From an uncultured Sphingomonadaceae bacterium (GTDB lineage: Bacteria; Pseudomonadota; Alphaproteobacteria; Sphingomonadales; Sphingomonadaceae), in contig CANLQE010000001.1 in NCBI GenBank assembly GCA_947493215.1, forward strand, positions 806,001 to 870,000: a DNA stretch of 64,000 nt. The letters run 5' to 3'. Position 1 is the first letter of the stretch, and every line of letters begins with the position of its first letter. A program made the translations under genes and the position numbers. Below the pieces are notes generated by a model. It made no database searches and was not told where the DNA came from. It worked only from the letters and a program-made list of their open reading frames with translations. Below, one piece after another: positions 1-9,115 of this stretch.

Positions 1-699
1 TTCAAGCCGGTCGATCGCCGCTGGCTTTTCGATTTTGGAGAGCAAAGCCGCCTTGCCGCCAATCAGTCGCCGGGCTTCGGCAACATCTTCCGGGCGTTGG
101 ACAAAACTCAGCGCAATCCAGTCGACATCCTGTTCCAGCGCGAAGGTCAGGTCCTTGCGATCCTTGTTGGTGAGCGAGCTGACCGGCAGCACCACTTCGG
201 GAACATTCACGCCCTTGCGATCGGATATCGGGCCACCGACAATCACCTTGGTCTCGACACTCTTGCCGTCCGTCTTGGTAACTTCCAGCCGGATTTTTCC
301 GTCATCGAGCAACAGGGTATGCCCGGGTTCCAGCGTTTCGATAATTTCCCGGTGGGGCAGTGTTACCCGCTTGGCGTCACCTTTTTTCTTTTGCAGATCA
401 AGCGAGAATTTTGCGCCGGTTTCCAGCGTGACGGGTGCTTTTGAGAAGGTGCCGATACGCAGCTTTGGTCCCTGCAAATCCGCAAGAATCGTTATCGGGC
501 GCCCAACCTTTTTTTCCAGCGCGCGGATGGATACCACATTTTTTGCATGAGCGGCATGCTCGCCGTGACTCATGTTCATGCGAAAGGCATCGACGCCCGC
601 TTTATACATTTTCTCGATCATCTCGGGACTGCCGCTGGCCGGACCGAGAGTCGCGAGCACCTTTACTTTGCGGTCGCGGGAGAACATATGCGATGCCAT
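1..699 (-). CDS. pyk: Pyruvate kinase, N-terminal part (runs off the window)
   Basis: Converts phosphoenolpyruvate and ADP to pyruvate and ATP in glycolysis. The reverse strand reads MASHMFSRDRKVKVLATLGP and then the family landmarks: FRMNMSHG, ILADLQGPKLRIG, LLDDGKIRL, and ALSFVQ followed by LSKIEKP, which is the start of the catalytic Lys region. The 233 codons seen cover about half of a normal 470-480 residue enzyme and the frame is open to base 1. The ATG at 699 has an AGGA about 7 bases upstream; the in-frame ATG at 687 is a weaker alternative. It is divergent from the DUF1244 gene. The ORF track lists only shadows here because the gene is truncated at the window edge. Confidence 0.93.
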   Translation of the reverse strand, partial: MASHMFSRDRKVKVLATLGPASGSPEMIEKMYKAGVDAFRMNMSHGEHAAHAKNVVSIRALEKKVGRPITILADLQGPKLRIGTFSKAPVTLETGAKFSLDLQKKKGDAKRVTLPHREIIETLEPGHTLLLDDGKIRLEVTKTDGKSVETKVIVGGPISDRKGVNVPEVVLPVSSLTNKDRKDLTFALEQDVDWIALSFVQRPEDVAEARRLIGGKAALLSKIEKPAAIDRLE

Positions 700-787
700 T
701 GAAGATTCCTGTTTTGGTGCGTTGAATTGACGCCTGTTAGGGCCGAATCATGACAGGAAAAAAACAAAAAGCAACGGAAGCATTTTT

Positions 788-1096
788 ATGAGCGAAGAAA
801 TATCTGACGCAGCAGCAGCAGCGGCTTTTCGCCGTCTTGTCAGTCACCTGCAGCACCGGCACGATGCGGAAAATATCGATCTGATGGGGCTTGCCGGTTT
901 CTGTCGCAATTGTCTGGCCGACTGGGTTCTTGAGGCGACCAATGAGGCGGGCGGCAATATGACGAAAGAGGAAGCGCGCAAGGCGATCCATGGCTTGCCG
1001 TCTTCGGAATGGAAGAAAAAATACCAAACCGAAGCGACGCCAGAAAAGCTGCAAAGGATGAAGGAAAGCGTAGCCAAAAACGCAGTAGCCGATTAA
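788..1096 (+). CDS. DUF1244 family protein
   Basis: A 102-residue soluble protein. The central stretch NIDLMGLAGFCRNCLADW is the signature of the DUF1244 (SMc04008-like) family, including a CxxC pair that could bind metal. The C-terminal half is charged and helical, with EEARKAIHGLPSSEWKKKYQ. The function of the family is not known to me. A GGAAG sits about 8 bases before the ATG. It reads in the same direction as gapR and the YbjQ gene with short gaps of 40-45 bases, so a small housekeeping operon is plausible. Identification rests on the family signature and typical length. Confidence 0.85.
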   Translation: MSEEISDAAAAAAFRRLVSHLQHRHDAENIDLMGLAGFCRNCLADWVLEATNEAGGNMTKEEARKAIHGLPSSEWKKKYQTEATPEKLQRMKESVAKNAVAD

Positions 1097-1141
1097 AGAC
1101 AGCATCCGAATCCAAAAATAGTATTTCTAGGGAATTGAAGA

Positions 1142-1384
1142 ATGAGCGAAGGCAATGTTGCCGCAGATCAGCTGCGTCTGTTTATTGAGCGTATTGAACG
1201 GTTGGAAGAAGAGAAAAAAGGCATCGCTGACGATATTCGCGATGTTTATTCCGAAGCCAAGTCAACCGGGTTTGACGCAAAAATCATGCGCCAGATCGTG
1301 CGTCTGCGCAAAATGGAAACCCATGATCGTCAGGAAATGGAAGCAATACTCGACACCTATAAATCTGCCCTTGGTATCGCCTAG
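1142..1384 (+). CDS. gapR: GapR, DUF2312 nucleoid-associated protein
   Basis: An 80-residue, highly charged coiled-coil protein that matches the UPF0335/DUF2312 family from end to end: [19 protein letters not shown] near the N-terminus and [15 protein letters not shown] in the middle. The family founder is Caulobacter GapR, which forms a clamp around overtwisted DNA and helps topoisomerases ahead of replication and transcription. The role is inferred by family membership; length and motif order are normal. It lies 45 bases after the DUF1244 gene. This family is essentially alphaproteobacterial and supports the taxonomic placement of the window. Confidence 0.92.
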   Translation: MSEGNVAADQLRLFIERIERLEEEKKGIADDIRDVYSEAKSTGFDAKIMRQIVRLRKMETHDRQEMEAILDTYKSALGIA

Positions 1385-1426
1385 CCATTGGGTTAATATC
1401 CGTCCTTTAACGGCGGGAGAGCAAGC

Positions 1427-1747
1427 ATGATCGTCACCACAACCCCCAGTATCGAAGGCCGCGCGGTCCGCGACTATCGCGGTATCGTTATTGGCGAGGT
1501 GATTGTCGGGGCTAACCTGTTCCGCGATTTGTTCGCCAGCATCACCGATATTGTCGGTGGCCGCTCGGGTAAATATGAGAACGTCCTGAAACGGGCGCGC
1601 GACGAGGCGTTGCTGGAAATGCAGGCCGAAGCGGTCAAGCTGGGTGCCAATGCCGTGGTTGGCGTTGACCTCGACTATGAAGTCGTGGGTGACAAAGGAT
1701 CAATGTTGATGGTATCCGCATCCGGAACCGCGGTCGTGACTGACTAG
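1427..1747 (+). CDS. YbjQ/UPF0145 family protein
   Basis: A 106-residue protein of the YbjQ (UPF0145) family, often labelled heavy-metal-binding domain protein. Landmarks are [11 protein letters not shown] at the N-terminus, [15 protein letters not shown]-like text, [19 protein letters not shown], and [16 protein letters not shown] near the C-terminus. The family forms pentameric rings in solved structures, but a biological role is not established. A GGGAGA ribosome site lies 8-10 bases before the ATG. Its stop codon overlaps the stop of the convergent CPBP protease gene by four bases, so the two transcripts meet tail to tail with no room for a separate terminator. Confidence 0.88.
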   Translation: MIVTTTPSIEGRAVRDYRGIVIGEVIVGANLFRDLFASITDIVGGRSGKYENVLKRARDEALLEMQAEAVKLGANAVVGVDLDYEVVGDKGSMLMVSASGTAVVTD

Positions 1748-2511
1748 AGAACATCCGGCCGCGTCAGCAGGATGTAAACTAGCCCGCTGGTCGCGATCAG
1801 ATTATAAGCCATGTGCATGGCAATATTAGCCCACCAGCCATAACGGATTCTGGCATAGCCCCAAATCAATCCGCCAACTATTTGTGGCAGCACAAAGGGC
1901 AGCAGCGCGACGGGATTATCACCGGCGTAGTTAAATATATGCACGGAACCAAATAGCAGGGCCTGACTCCAGAATACCAAAGGGAAAATCCGGGCATACC
2001 AGTCCGGTACTGGCCTTTTCCACAATGCAGTCACTCCGATCAGAACGGCACCGGCGATCAGGGCTAACAGAGGCGCGGTACCCATGGAAGCGGGCCCGGG
2101 CCACACCAATTGCTCATAACTATATGTCAACGCCATCCACAGAATGAGGCCGGAAAAGGGGATCAGGAGGCGCGGCGAACCGCTGAGCCACGACCGAAAC
2201 ATTAGCTCTTCAACAATCGGCCCGATGATCACGACGATTAACAAGAGCTGCCAGACCGGGCGCTGGAACAGGTCTGACATGTCGCTCGACATAGAGACGC
2301 CGAAAGCCAGCATGATCGGCACCAGTATTACGGCGATGGTTGCCACGATGATGCAATTAACCGCGAAAAGCCATATTAGATCTGTCGCTTGTCCGGGCAT
2401 TTGCAATCTGCCGACCTGCAGCTTTGGTGCTCGCAGATACATCGATAGATCATATGTTGTCATCTTCAGGCGACTGATTGTCCATCCAATGGTTGAGTTG
2501 GGTTCGAACAT
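1744..2511 (-). CDS. CPBP family intramembrane metalloprotease
   Basis: A 255-residue multi-pass membrane protein with about seven hydrophobic segments. The CPBP (CAAX protease and bacteriocin-processing; Rce1-like) motifs are visible: motif 1 as [10 protein letters not shown], where the paired acidic residues and the Arg are expected, and the second motif as FGSVHIFNY, supplying a catalytic His. Members act in the inner membrane on prenylated or peptide substrates, but the bacterial substrates are mostly unknown. The ATG at 2511 has only a weak ribosome site; an ATG 48 bases downstream is possible. It is divergent from yebC and ends tail to tail with the YbjQ gene. Confidence 0.85.
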   Translation of the reverse strand: MFEPNSTIGWTISRLKMTTYDLSMYLRAPKLQVGRLQMPGQATDLIWLFAVNCIIVATIAVILVPIMLAFGVSMSSDMSDLFQRPVWQLLLIVVIIGPIVEELMFRSWLSGSPRLLIPFSGLILWMALTYSYEQLVWPGPASMGTAPLLALIAGAVLIGVTALWKRPVPDWYARIFPLVFWSQALLFGSVHIFNYAGDNPVALLPFVLPQIVGGLIWGYARIRYGWWANIAMHMAYNLIATSGLVYILLTRPDVL

Positions 2512-2558
2512 GCGGCAAAGAGCCTCAACTATAAAATCTTTAGATACGGACGAATCAT

Positions 2559-3308
2559 ATGGCAGGCCATAGTAAATTTAATAACATCAAGCATCGCAAG
2601 GGCGCGCAAGATAAAAAGCGTTCAGCGGCTTTCTCAAAACTCAGCCGCGAGATTACCGTGGCGGCGAAATCGGGCATGCCTGATCCGGACATGAACCCGC
2701 GCCTGCGGCTTGCGGTCAACAATGCCAAAGCGGTGTCCATGCCGAAAGATGGCATCCAGCGGGCGATCGACAAAGCCTCGGCCAATGAAGGCGATGATTA
2801 TAACGAGGTACGCTATGAAGGCTTTGGCCCCGGCGGTGTTTCACTGATTATCGAAACGCTGACCGACAATACCAACCGTACCTATACCAATGTCCGCACG
2901 ATCATGTCGCGCAATGGCGGCAATGTCGGCGAATCCGGTTCGGTGAGCCACGGCTTTGACCGGGTCGGCTATGTCCAATATCCCGCCGAAGCAGGCAGCG
3001 AGGACAAAGTTCTCGAAGCGGCGATGGAAGCTGGCGCAGAAGATATTTCTTCCGATGAAGATGGCCATGAAATCTGGACCGCGATGGAAGATTTGCATGA
3101 AGTTGCCGGCGCATTGGAAAAATCGCTGGGCGAAGCGAAAAGCGTGAAACTCGCATGGCGTCCGTCGGTGCAGGTTGAAGTGAATCTGGAGCAGGCGGAA
3201 ACATTGCTTACGCTCATCGACTTGCTGGAAGATGATGATGACGTCCAGACCATCTGGGGCAATTATGATGTGCCGGACGAGATCATGGAAAAACTGAACG
3301 CCGAGTGA
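2559..3308 (+). CDS. yebC: YebC/PmpR family regulator (TACO1-like)
   Basis: A 249-residue protein that opens with the invariant [18 protein letters not shown] and continues with the family's three-domain layout. Visible markers are [13 protein letters not shown]-type text, [39 protein letters not shown], and a C-terminal region with [17 protein letters not shown]. Members were first described as transcription regulators next to ruvC, and more recent work links them to translation of proline-rich stretches, as with mitochondrial TACO1. The gene overlaps ruvC by four bases (GTGA), so translation is probably coupled. Position directly upstream of ruvCAB is a common bacterial arrangement. Confidence 0.95.
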   Translation: MAGHSKFNNIKHRKGAQDKKRSAAFSKLSREITVAAKSGMPDPDMNPRLRLAVNNAKAVSMPKDGIQRAIDKASANEGDDYNEVRYEGFGPGGVSLIIETLTDNTNRTYTNVRTIMSRNGGNVGESGSVSHGFDRVGYVQYPAEAGSEDKVLEAAMEAGAEDISSDEDGHEIWTAMEDLHEVAGALEKSLGEAKSVKLAWRPSVQVEVNLEQAETLLTLIDLLEDDDDVQTIWGNYDVPDEIMEKLNAE

Positions 3309-3775
3309 TCATTCTTGGTCTCGATCCCGGCCTTGGCACAACCGGCTGGGGCGTGATCAGCTCTGAGGGCAATCGGCTGTCGCATATCGCTAATGGGCAG
3401 ATAAAGACCGACCCCAAAATGGCTTTGGCGAACCGGCTGTTGAAGCTGGACCTGGAACTGACGGACCTGATGCTGGAATATCGGCCGGACGCGGCGGCGG
3501 TCGAAGAGGTGTTCGTCAACAGCAATCCGCAAAGTACGTTGAAGCTAGGACAGGCGCGCGGTGTCGTTTTGCTCGGCGCGTCGCGTTCCGGTCTGGAAGT
3601 GGGCGAATATGCAGCGCGGGCGGTCAAGAAATCAGTCGTTGGTGTGGGCAAGGCCGACAAGGATCAGGTGCAGGCGATGCTCAAAATCCTGCTGCCCGGC
3701 GTGAAGCTGGCCGGGCATGACGCCGCCGATGCGCTGGCCGTGGCGATCACCCACGCGCATCATCGAAAGCGTTGA
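3305..3775 (+). CDS. ruvC: RuvC Holliday junction resolvase
   Basis: An endonuclease that cuts Holliday junctions at the end of homologous recombination, acting with RuvAB. At 156 residues it is slightly shorter than E. coli RuvC (173). The four acidic catalytic residues are seen: D7 in ILGLDPG, E67/E68 in AAVEEVF, and D139 and D142 in [11 protein letters not shown]. The start is a GTG whose TG is shared with the TGA of yebC, so it is probably translated by reinitiation. A 58-base gap of AT-rich sequence follows before ruvA. Confidence 0.95.
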   Translation: MIILGLDPGLGTTGWGVISSEGNRLSHIANGQIKTDPKMALANRLLKLDLELTDLMLEYRPDAAAVEEVFVNSNPQSTLKLGQARGVVLLGASRSGLEVGEYAARAVKKSVVGVGKADKDQVQAMLKILLPGVKLAGHDAADALAVAITHAHHRKR

Positions 3776-3833
3776 GAGAAAAAAGAACAAAACAAAAACT
3801 CGACAGATTCGCTCGTCACGCTAAAACACTATC

Positions 3834-4436
3834 ATGATAGCAAAACTCACCGGCATTATCGATGAAATCGGGACGGATAATATCGTGCTGGACGTGCAGG
3901 GCGTCGGCTATCTGGTCTTTGCCTCGTCGCGGACCATCACCGCTGTTGGCGGGGTCGGCGATGGCGCGACTATCTACACCGAAATGCAGGTCAGCGAGAC
4001 CGACATGCGCCTGATGGGCTTTGCCAGCGGATCGGAACGCGATTGGTTCCGTCTGTTGATCTCGGTGCAGGGCGTTGGCGGTAAGGTCGCGCTGGCGATA
4101 TTGTCAGCACTGGAACCGGGAGAAATTTCACTTGCCATTGCCACCGCCGACAAGGCCATGGTTGCGCGGGCCAATGGCGTTGGGCCGAAATTGGCACTGC
4201 GGATTGTCAATGAATTGAAAGACAAGGTCGGCGGCATTGCGACCGACCCGATTGCAGGAGGCGGAGCCATTCACGCGCCTTCTAATAACAGCGCCGATGC
4301 AGTCAGTGCACTCCAGAATCTGGGCTTTAAACCGGCGGAAGCCAGCGCGGCAGTCGCGGCGGCGGACGCTGAGGCGGGCAATGGCGTGACATTGGATACA
4401 CTGGTGCGGTTGGCGTTGAAGAAGGCGGCGCGGTGA
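3834..4436 (+). CDS. ruvA: RuvA Holliday junction DNA helicase subunit
   Basis: The 200-residue tetrameric subunit that binds four-way junction DNA and loads the RuvB motor. The N-terminal OB-fold ([20 protein letters not shown]), the tandem helix-hairpin-helix segments ([18 protein letters not shown] and [16 protein letters not shown]) and the C-terminal RuvB-contact domain ([20 protein letters not shown]) appear in the expected order. It is followed by a four-base GTGA overlap with the GFA gene, which separates it from ruvB. Length and motif order are normal. Confidence 0.95.
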   Translation: MIAKLTGIIDEIGTDNIVLDVQGVGYLVFASSRTITAVGGVGDGATIYTEMQVSETDMRLMGFASGSERDWFRLLISVQGVGGKVALAILSALEPGEISLAIATADKAMVARANGVGPKLALRIVNELKDKVGGIATDPIAGGGAIHAPSNNSADAVSALQNLGFKPAEASAAVAAADAEAGNGVTLDTLVRLALKKAAR

Positions 4437-4831
4437 CGATCTTTCGTCGGGCATCTTGTCGATGTGGACAACTCCATGCAACCTGCAGAGGAGAACCTGT
4501 CCGCGTTTCAATCTGTCATTGTTTTGCTTGTCAGCAACGCAGCGGATCACCTTTTGGAGAGCAGGCCCGATGGCCAGAGGATCAGGTGGAGGTTACGGGA
4601 GAGGCAACGAAGTGGGCGCGAACTTCTGACAGGGGTGGGAAGGTCACCTATCATTTCTGCCCGACCTGCGGCACGACGGTATGGTATCAGGGAGGACCGA
4701 TGCCAGAGGCAGTCGCGATTCCTGTTGGATTATTTGCCGATCCCAATTTTCCGCCGCCAAAATTCTCAGTCTGGGAAGCACGCAAACACCCATGGGTGAA
4801 TATTGATATGGATGTGGAACATCATGACTGA
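4433..4831 (+). CDS. GFA family (CENP-V/GFA domain) protein
   Basis: A 132-residue zinc-binding protein of the GFA (glutathione-dependent formaldehyde-activating, CENP-V) family. The Cys clusters are clear: CRCGQL near residue 9, [15 protein letters not shown] around residue 28, and [13 protein letters not shown] around residue 77. Many members are annotated as glutathione S-(hydroxymethyl) synthases without direct proof, so I assign only the fold. The GTG start overlaps the ruvA stop by four bases, and its own stop overlaps the start of ruvB by eight bases, so it sits inside a translationally coupled recombination operon. That setting is unusual for a putative detoxification protein. Confidence 0.85.
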   Translation: MTIFRRASCRCGQLHATCRGEPVRVSICHCFACQQRSGSPFGEQARWPEDQVEVTGEATKWARTSDRGGKVTYHFCPTCGTTVWYQGGPMPEAVAIPVGLFADPNFPPPKFSVWEARKHPWVNIDMDVEHHD

Positions 4832-5849
4832 AGACCGCCTCCAATCTCCTGAACGCAAAGTTGAAGATATCGACGCCGCACTGCGCCCGAAAACGCTCGA
4901 CGAATTTATCGGTCAGGAAGCAGCACGTGGCAATCTTCGCGTGTTTATCGAGGCCGCAAAAAGCCGCAGCGAAGCGCTCGACCATGTGCTGTTCTTTGGC
5001 CCGCCGGGGCTGGGCAAGACGACGCTGGCGCAGATTATTGCCCGCGAACTGGGCGTGGGTTTTCGCGCGACATCCGGTCCGGTCATTGCCAAATCCGGTG
5101 ATCTTGCGGCGCTGCTGACGAACCTTGAGGAAGGCGATGTCCTGTTTATCGACGAGATTCACCGGCTCAATCCGGTGGTCGAGGAAGTGCTCTATCCGGC
5201 GATGGAAGACCGCGCGCTCGACCTGATTATCGGCGAAGGCCCCTCGGCACGCAGCGTGCGAATTGACCTGCCGCAATTCACCCTAATCGGTGCAACCACG
5301 CGGCAGGGCTTGCTGACCACGCCGCTGCGGGATCGCTTCGGCATTCCGGTGCGGCTCAATTTCTACAGCGTCGAAGAACTGGAAAAAGTCGTCCACCGCG
5401 CCGCCAAATTGCTTGATCTGGGCATCGCGCCCGATGGTGCTACCGAAGTCGCTCGCCGCGCCCGCGGAACCCCGCGTATCGCTGGCCGTTTGCTGCGCCG
5501 AGTGCGGGACTTTGCCAATGTCGCTGGCACCGCGATGGTGGACCAGAAAACCGCCGACGCCTCGCTCACCCGGCTAGAGGTGGACAGCATCGGCCTCGAC
5601 GCCATGGATCGCCGCTATCTGCATATGATAGCGGATATTTACAAAGGCGGCCCCGTCGGTGTGGAAACCTTGGCAGCGGGTTTGTCCGAGCCGCGCGATA
5701 CAATCGAGGAAGTGATCGAGCCTTATCTCATTCAACTGGGTCTAGTGGCGCGAACAGCACGCGGCCGCGCGTTAAATGATCGTGGGTGGCAGCATCTTGG
5801 GCTGAAGCCACCGGCTGGCAAAGAAGTTGACGGGGAGTTGTTTGATTGA
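4824..5849 (+). CDS. ruvB: RuvB Holliday junction branch-migration ATPase
   Basis: A 341-residue AAA+ motor that drives branch migration with RuvA. Walker A is [12 protein letters not shown], Walker B is [10 protein letters not shown], sensor text is [12 protein letters not shown], and the C-terminal winged-helix region runs through [22 protein letters not shown]. The track starts at 4803, but [20 protein letters not shown] at 4824 matches the usual N-terminus of the family, so I choose that ATG; it overlaps the end of the GFA gene. It is the last gene of the yebC-ruvCA-GFA-ruvB run and is followed by a nested inverted repeat before the convergent carotenoid oxygenase. Confidence 0.95.
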   Translation: MTEDRLQSPERKVEDIDAALRPKTLDEFIGQEAARGNLRVFIEAAKSRSEALDHVLFFGPPGLGKTTLAQIIARELGVGFRATSGPVIAKSGDLAALLTNLEEGDVLFIDEIHRLNPVVEEVLYPAMEDRALDLIIGEGPSARSVRIDLPQFTLIGATTRQGLLTTPLRDRFGIPVRLNFYSVEELEKVVHRAAKLLDLGIAPDGATEVARRARGTPRIAGRLLRRVRDFANVAGTAMVDQKTADASLTRLEVDSIGLDAMDRRYLHMIADIYKGGPVGVETLAAGLSEPRDTIEEVIEPYLIQLGLVARTARGRALNDRGWQHLGLKPPAGKEVDGELFD

Positions 5850-6015
5850 TCTTCTCCTCTCCCCTTGAGGGAGAGGAAACGGAGACTTGGCAGCTTGTCT
5901 GCCTAGTCGAGTTGGTGAGGGGGTTGGCGAAATGCGGCCTCTCAACCCCTCACCAAGATTTTCTAGCAAACAAGTTTGCAAGCAAATCTGTCTTCTCCCT
6001 CAAGGGGAGAGGATT
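5850..6015. repeat. Nested inverted repeat between ruvB and the carotenoid oxygenase gene
   Basis: The 19-mer CCTCTCCCCTTGAGGGAGA at 5856-5874 is exactly reverse-complementary to 5994-6012. Each arm is itself a hairpin (CTCTCCC/GGGAGAG). Inside lies a second inverted pair, GGTGAGGGGGTTG against CAACCCCTCACC. The unit fills the space between two convergent genes, so it could serve as a bidirectional terminator. The layout looks like a small mobile palindromic element rather than a simple terminator. I cannot tell from this window how many copies the genome holds. Confidence 0.8.
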
Positions 6016-7479
6016 TTAGACCGCTCCGATCTGTTCCGCAGACGCCCAGGTCGCGTGTGTCCCGCTGGAAATGCGATGTGGCAGGATGATTGTACAGACC
6101 GGGCCAGCGGATATATTCTGCGCATCAACAATGATACATTCCGAGCGGTCCTGCTTCATATCGGTGATGAAGCTGATCAAATAGCCGTCGTCTTCGGATT
6201 TCTGGTTCTCACGTGGAATAAAAGGCGCTTCGGATCCAAAACGCTGGTCGCCGAACGCATAATGTTCGGCCGTGCCAGTCTCCAGATCATGTTTGGTCAC
6301 ACCGTTGAACAGGAACCACCCTGGCTCCCCGGTCACGCTGTAAACATGGCGATATTTCTGTCCCGCAATGCGGGGATTGATCATCCCAAATTCAACCGGA
6401 TAATCGTCGAACAATGTCTCTTCGCGGGTCTCACCGGTTTTCAAATTGAAGCGCCAGCGGTGTAGCTCGGGCTGAAAACTGTGGAGGTCGATACTGGCGC
6501 CCATGCTTTCATAGCCGGATGGAAAATCTGTCAGCGGCGGCGGCACCGGCTGGTTCTGGAAATAGCCGTCGAGTAACAGCTCATCACCATCTTCGAACGC
6601 ATTGGCCCAGTGCAGCACATAGGTCGGCTTGGCCTCAAACCATTGAATATCTTCTGGTTGTCCCCGCCGCGGCATCACGCCAAAGCGGGTTGGCATGTCG
6701 GGGTGATAGGATGGGATGTACAAATTCCGTTCGATCAATTCCGGTTTCCAGAAGAGCGGGCAGTCGTTGACGATGACGTAATTTTCGGAAAAAGCCATGT
6801 CATGCGGAAGGCGCGCACCCGGCAGCTCAACGGGGATCATGTGCTGCAGCTGGTTATCCGCATCGACAACGCCATAATGCATATAAGGCGGCTTGGTGGA
6901 ATAGTTGAAGAACAGCAATTCACCGGTCGCTTCATCGACCTTGGTATGGGCCGAGACGCCATCGTCTGGAACCCAGCGTTCTACGCCCAGTGTTTCCAGC
7001 GTTTCCGGGTCGAGCCGATAGCCTTCACCGCATTGGTAAAAGGTGGAGAGTATCTGACCGGCATGGACCACCACATCGGTCGAACTGCTATCCTTCACAC
7101 TGCCATGCGCGCCCCAGCCGGGTCGCTTGGAATCAGATGGCTTCCCCATGATCCCGCTCCACAAGGGCGCGCCCTCTGCCTGTTCCGCCTCAAAAGCTTT
7201 GGTGCGGACAAAGCGGTTGCGATAGCGTGCCTTGCCGCCCGACAGGCGCAGGCTGTGGATCATGCCGTCGCCATCAAAGGGGTGATAACGGCCGATGCTA
7301 TCATGCACTGGATTTTCGGTATTGCGGATGTAGACGCCGTCTATGTCCGCCGGAATTGTTCCAATGACTTCGAGCTCATCCGTATCGAGCTCTTCAAAGA
7401 CCGGTGTCCAGGCGCCATTGCGATAGGGATGGTCATTCGCCCCCAGCGTGGTTTTGATCTGGTTTACCGGTGTCGTCAT
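6016..7479 (-). CDS. Carotenoid oxygenase family protein
   Basis: A 487-residue non-heme iron dioxygenase of the carotenoid cleavage family (RPE65/CCD/lignostilbene dioxygenase). The N-terminal signature GVYIRNTENPVHD and YHPFDGDGMIHSLRL is present, and the four iron-ligand His motifs appear in order: VSAHTKVD, LPHDMAFS, VLHWANAFEDGD and SGTHATWA. Substrate may be a carotenoid, apocarotenoid or stilbene; the sequence does not settle this. The track begins at a TTG (7482), but the ATG at 7479 shares one base with the dapD stop (TGATG), which is a better coupled start. Its place after dapD gives no metabolic clue. Confidence 0.9.
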   Translation of the reverse strand: MTTPVNQIKTTLGANDHPYRNGAWTPVFEELDTDELEVIGTIPADIDGVYIRNTENPVHDSIGRYHPFDGDGMIHSLRLSGGKARYRNRFVRTKAFEAEQAEGAPLWSGIMGKPSDSKRPGWGAHGSVKDSSSTDVVVHAGQILSTFYQCGEGYRLDPETLETLGVERWVPDDGVSAHTKVDEATGELLFFNYSTKPPYMHYGVVDADNQLQHMIPVELPGARLPHDMAFSENYVIVNDCPLFWKPELIERNLYIPSYHPDMPTRFGVMPRRGQPEDIQWFEAKPTYVLHWANAFEDGDELLLDGYFQNQPVPPPLTDFPSGYESMGASIDLHSFQPELHRWRFNLKTGETREETLFDDYPVEFGMINPRIAGQKYRHVYSVTGEPGWFLFNGVTKHDLETGTAEHYAFGDQRFGSEAPFIPRENQKSEDDGYLISFITDMKQDRSECIIVDAQNISAGPVCTIILPHRISSGTHATWASAEQIGAV

Positions 7480-8315
7480 CAATCTCTCAATAGTTCGTTT
7501 ATGCCGGTTTTCGAGCGAGTCTGTGCATCCACCGTTTTGACGATGACAGCGCAGTAGAGCGATGGCCCGGGTACGCCGTCGATATTGGCCTTTGGTGGGG
7601 TCGCGCCGGGAACAACAACAGCATAGGGCGGCACTTCACCGATATAGACTTTGCCGGTTACGCGGTCGATAATCTTGGTTGAAGCGCCGAGATAGACACC
7701 CATGGAAAGAACCGCGCCTTCGCCGACCCGCACGCCTTCGGCGACTTCACTGCGGGCGCCGATGAAAGCGCCGTCTTCGATAATTACTGGGCCAGCCTGC
7801 AAAGGTTCAAGCACGCCGCCAATGCCAGCGCCGCCGGAAATATGGACATTTTTGCCAATTTGAGCGCAGCTGCCGACGGTGGCCCAAGTATCAATCATCG
7901 CGCCTTCATCGACGAAAGCTCCGATATTTACAAAGCTTGGCATTAAAACGGCGTTGCGGCCGATATGTGAACCATGGCGGACGACCGCGCCCGGGACTGC
8001 CCGGAAACCGGCTTCGCGAAAACGGTTCTCGCCCCAGTCGGCAAATTTGCTGGGGACTTTGTCCCAATAGTTCGCGCCGCCGGGGCCTTCGATGACCTGA
8101 TTGTCGTTAAGCCGGAACGAGAGCAGCACTGCTTTTTTCAGCCACTGGTTGACCACCCATTTATCACCTTGTTTTTCGGCGACACGGGCACTGCCATCAT
8201 CGAGGCTCGCCAGCGCGGCGTTGACAGCATCGCGTTCAGGTCCCTGGCTGGTGATGCTCAGCGATTCCCGTTTTTCCCAGGCGGCTTCGATGGCGTTCAT
8301 CAATTGCTTAGTCAT
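7479..8315 (-). CDS. dapD: 2,3,4,5-tetrahydropyridine-2,6-dicarboxylate N-succinyltransferase
   Basis: A 278-residue trimeric acyltransferase that succinylates tetrahydrodipicolinate in the lysine and meso-diaminopimelate pathway. The helical N-terminus and the left-handed beta-helix are visible, with hexapeptide-type turns through [48 protein letters not shown] and [19 protein letters not shown]. Length matches the family (about 275). It lies 34 bases downstream of the HAD nucleotidase and shares one base with the carotenoid oxygenase gene. An AAGGA lies about 13 bases before the ATG. Confidence 0.95.
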   Translation of the reverse strand: MTKQLMNAIEAAWEKRESLSITSQGPERDAVNAALASLDDGSARVAEKQGDKWVVNQWLKKAVLLSFRLNDNQVIEGPGGANYWDKVPSKFADWGENRFREAGFRAVPGAVVRHGSHIGRNAVLMPSFVNIGAFVDEGAMIDTWATVGSCAQIGKNVHISGGAGIGGVLEPLQAGPVIIEDGAFIGARSEVAEGVRVGEGAVLSMGVYLGASTKIIDRVTGKVYIGEVPPYAVVVPGATPPKANIDGVPGPSLYCAVIVKTVDAQTRSKTGINELLRD

Positions 8316-8349
8316 TGCTGTGCGTGTTCCTTGTCCAAAATAAATCTAA

Positions 8350-9006
8350 TTACAGGCTGGTGACCCAGTTTTCCAGATTGTCAATTTCATGGTCGATATA
8401 GTCCGGTTCATGGTCGCGTGCGCCCCATATCGAACCGGTATTGACCCAGATGGTCGTCATGCCCAAATCTTTCGCAGGACGCAAATTGCGCGCCATATCT
8501 TCGACAAATAAAGAGCGTTTTGGGTCAATTCCGGTGGTGTTGATCAGGCTGTGATAGGCCGCTTTTTCAGGTTTCGGGATTAGGTCAGTGGCGACAACGT
8601 CATGGATCTGATCAAATAAACCGCCAAGGCCGCGCCCTTCCAGCACCCGTTCCGCATAGGGCCGATCGCCATTGGTGAAGACCAATTTTTCACCGGGCAA
8701 GGCGGCAATGGCGCTATGTAAATCCGGGGCATGGGACAGGCGGCTCATGTCGATGTCGTGAACGTAATTTAAAAATTCCTGCGGATCGGTGTCATGATGG
8801 TGCATGAGCCCCGCCAAGGTCGTGCCGTGATCGTGGAAATAATCTTTCTGCACCTTGCGCGCTTCGGCCGGGTCACAGTCCAGCGCGCGCGCAATATATT
8901 CACCCATCTTGACATCGATAAGCGAAAAAAGATCACATTCGGCCGGATAGAGGACGTTATCCAAGTCAAATATCCAGTGATCGATATGGGAAAATTCCGG
9001 TGGCAT
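8350..9006 (-). CDS. HAD-family pyrimidine 5'-nucleotidase
   Basis: A 218-residue HAD hydrolase. Motif I is DLDNVLYPAECDLF with the nucleophile Asp, motif II is VFTNGD, and motif IV is FVEDMARNLRPAK. The YPAECDLF and helical cap pattern is typical of the yeast Sdt1-like or bacterial pyrimidine 5'-nucleotidase subgroup, which dephosphorylates UMP and CMP or modified nucleotides. The track's GTG at 9012 adds two residues; I prefer the ATG at 9006 (MPPEFSHIDHW). It is probably the first gene of the HAD-dapD-oxygenase operon and is divergent from the subtilase gene. Confidence 0.86.
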   Translation of the reverse strand: MPPEFSHIDHWIFDLDNVLYPAECDLFSLIDVKMGEYIARALDCDPAEARKVQKDYFHDHGTTLAGLMHHHDTDPQEFLNYVHDIDMSRLSHAPDLHSAIAALPGEKLVFTNGDRPYAERVLEGRGLGGLFDQIHDVVATDLIPKPEKAAYHSLINTTGIDPKRSLFVEDMARNLRPAKDLGMTTIWVNTGSIWGARDHEPDYIDHEIDNLENWVTSL

Positions 9007-9115
9007 GGGCACAGCGCCTAATCATTCCGCCCCGTTCGGGCAAGCGCTGATCGATGTTAAGCTGTCGGTAACGCTGTTTATATATAGCTTTCGGCAGTGG
9101 GGAAGACAGGGTAAT

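Noticed and set aside
6610-7557. 315-codon plus-strand ORF opposite the carotenoid oxygenase
   Set aside because: It is antisense to a gene with all four iron-ligand motifs and has no recognisable domain.
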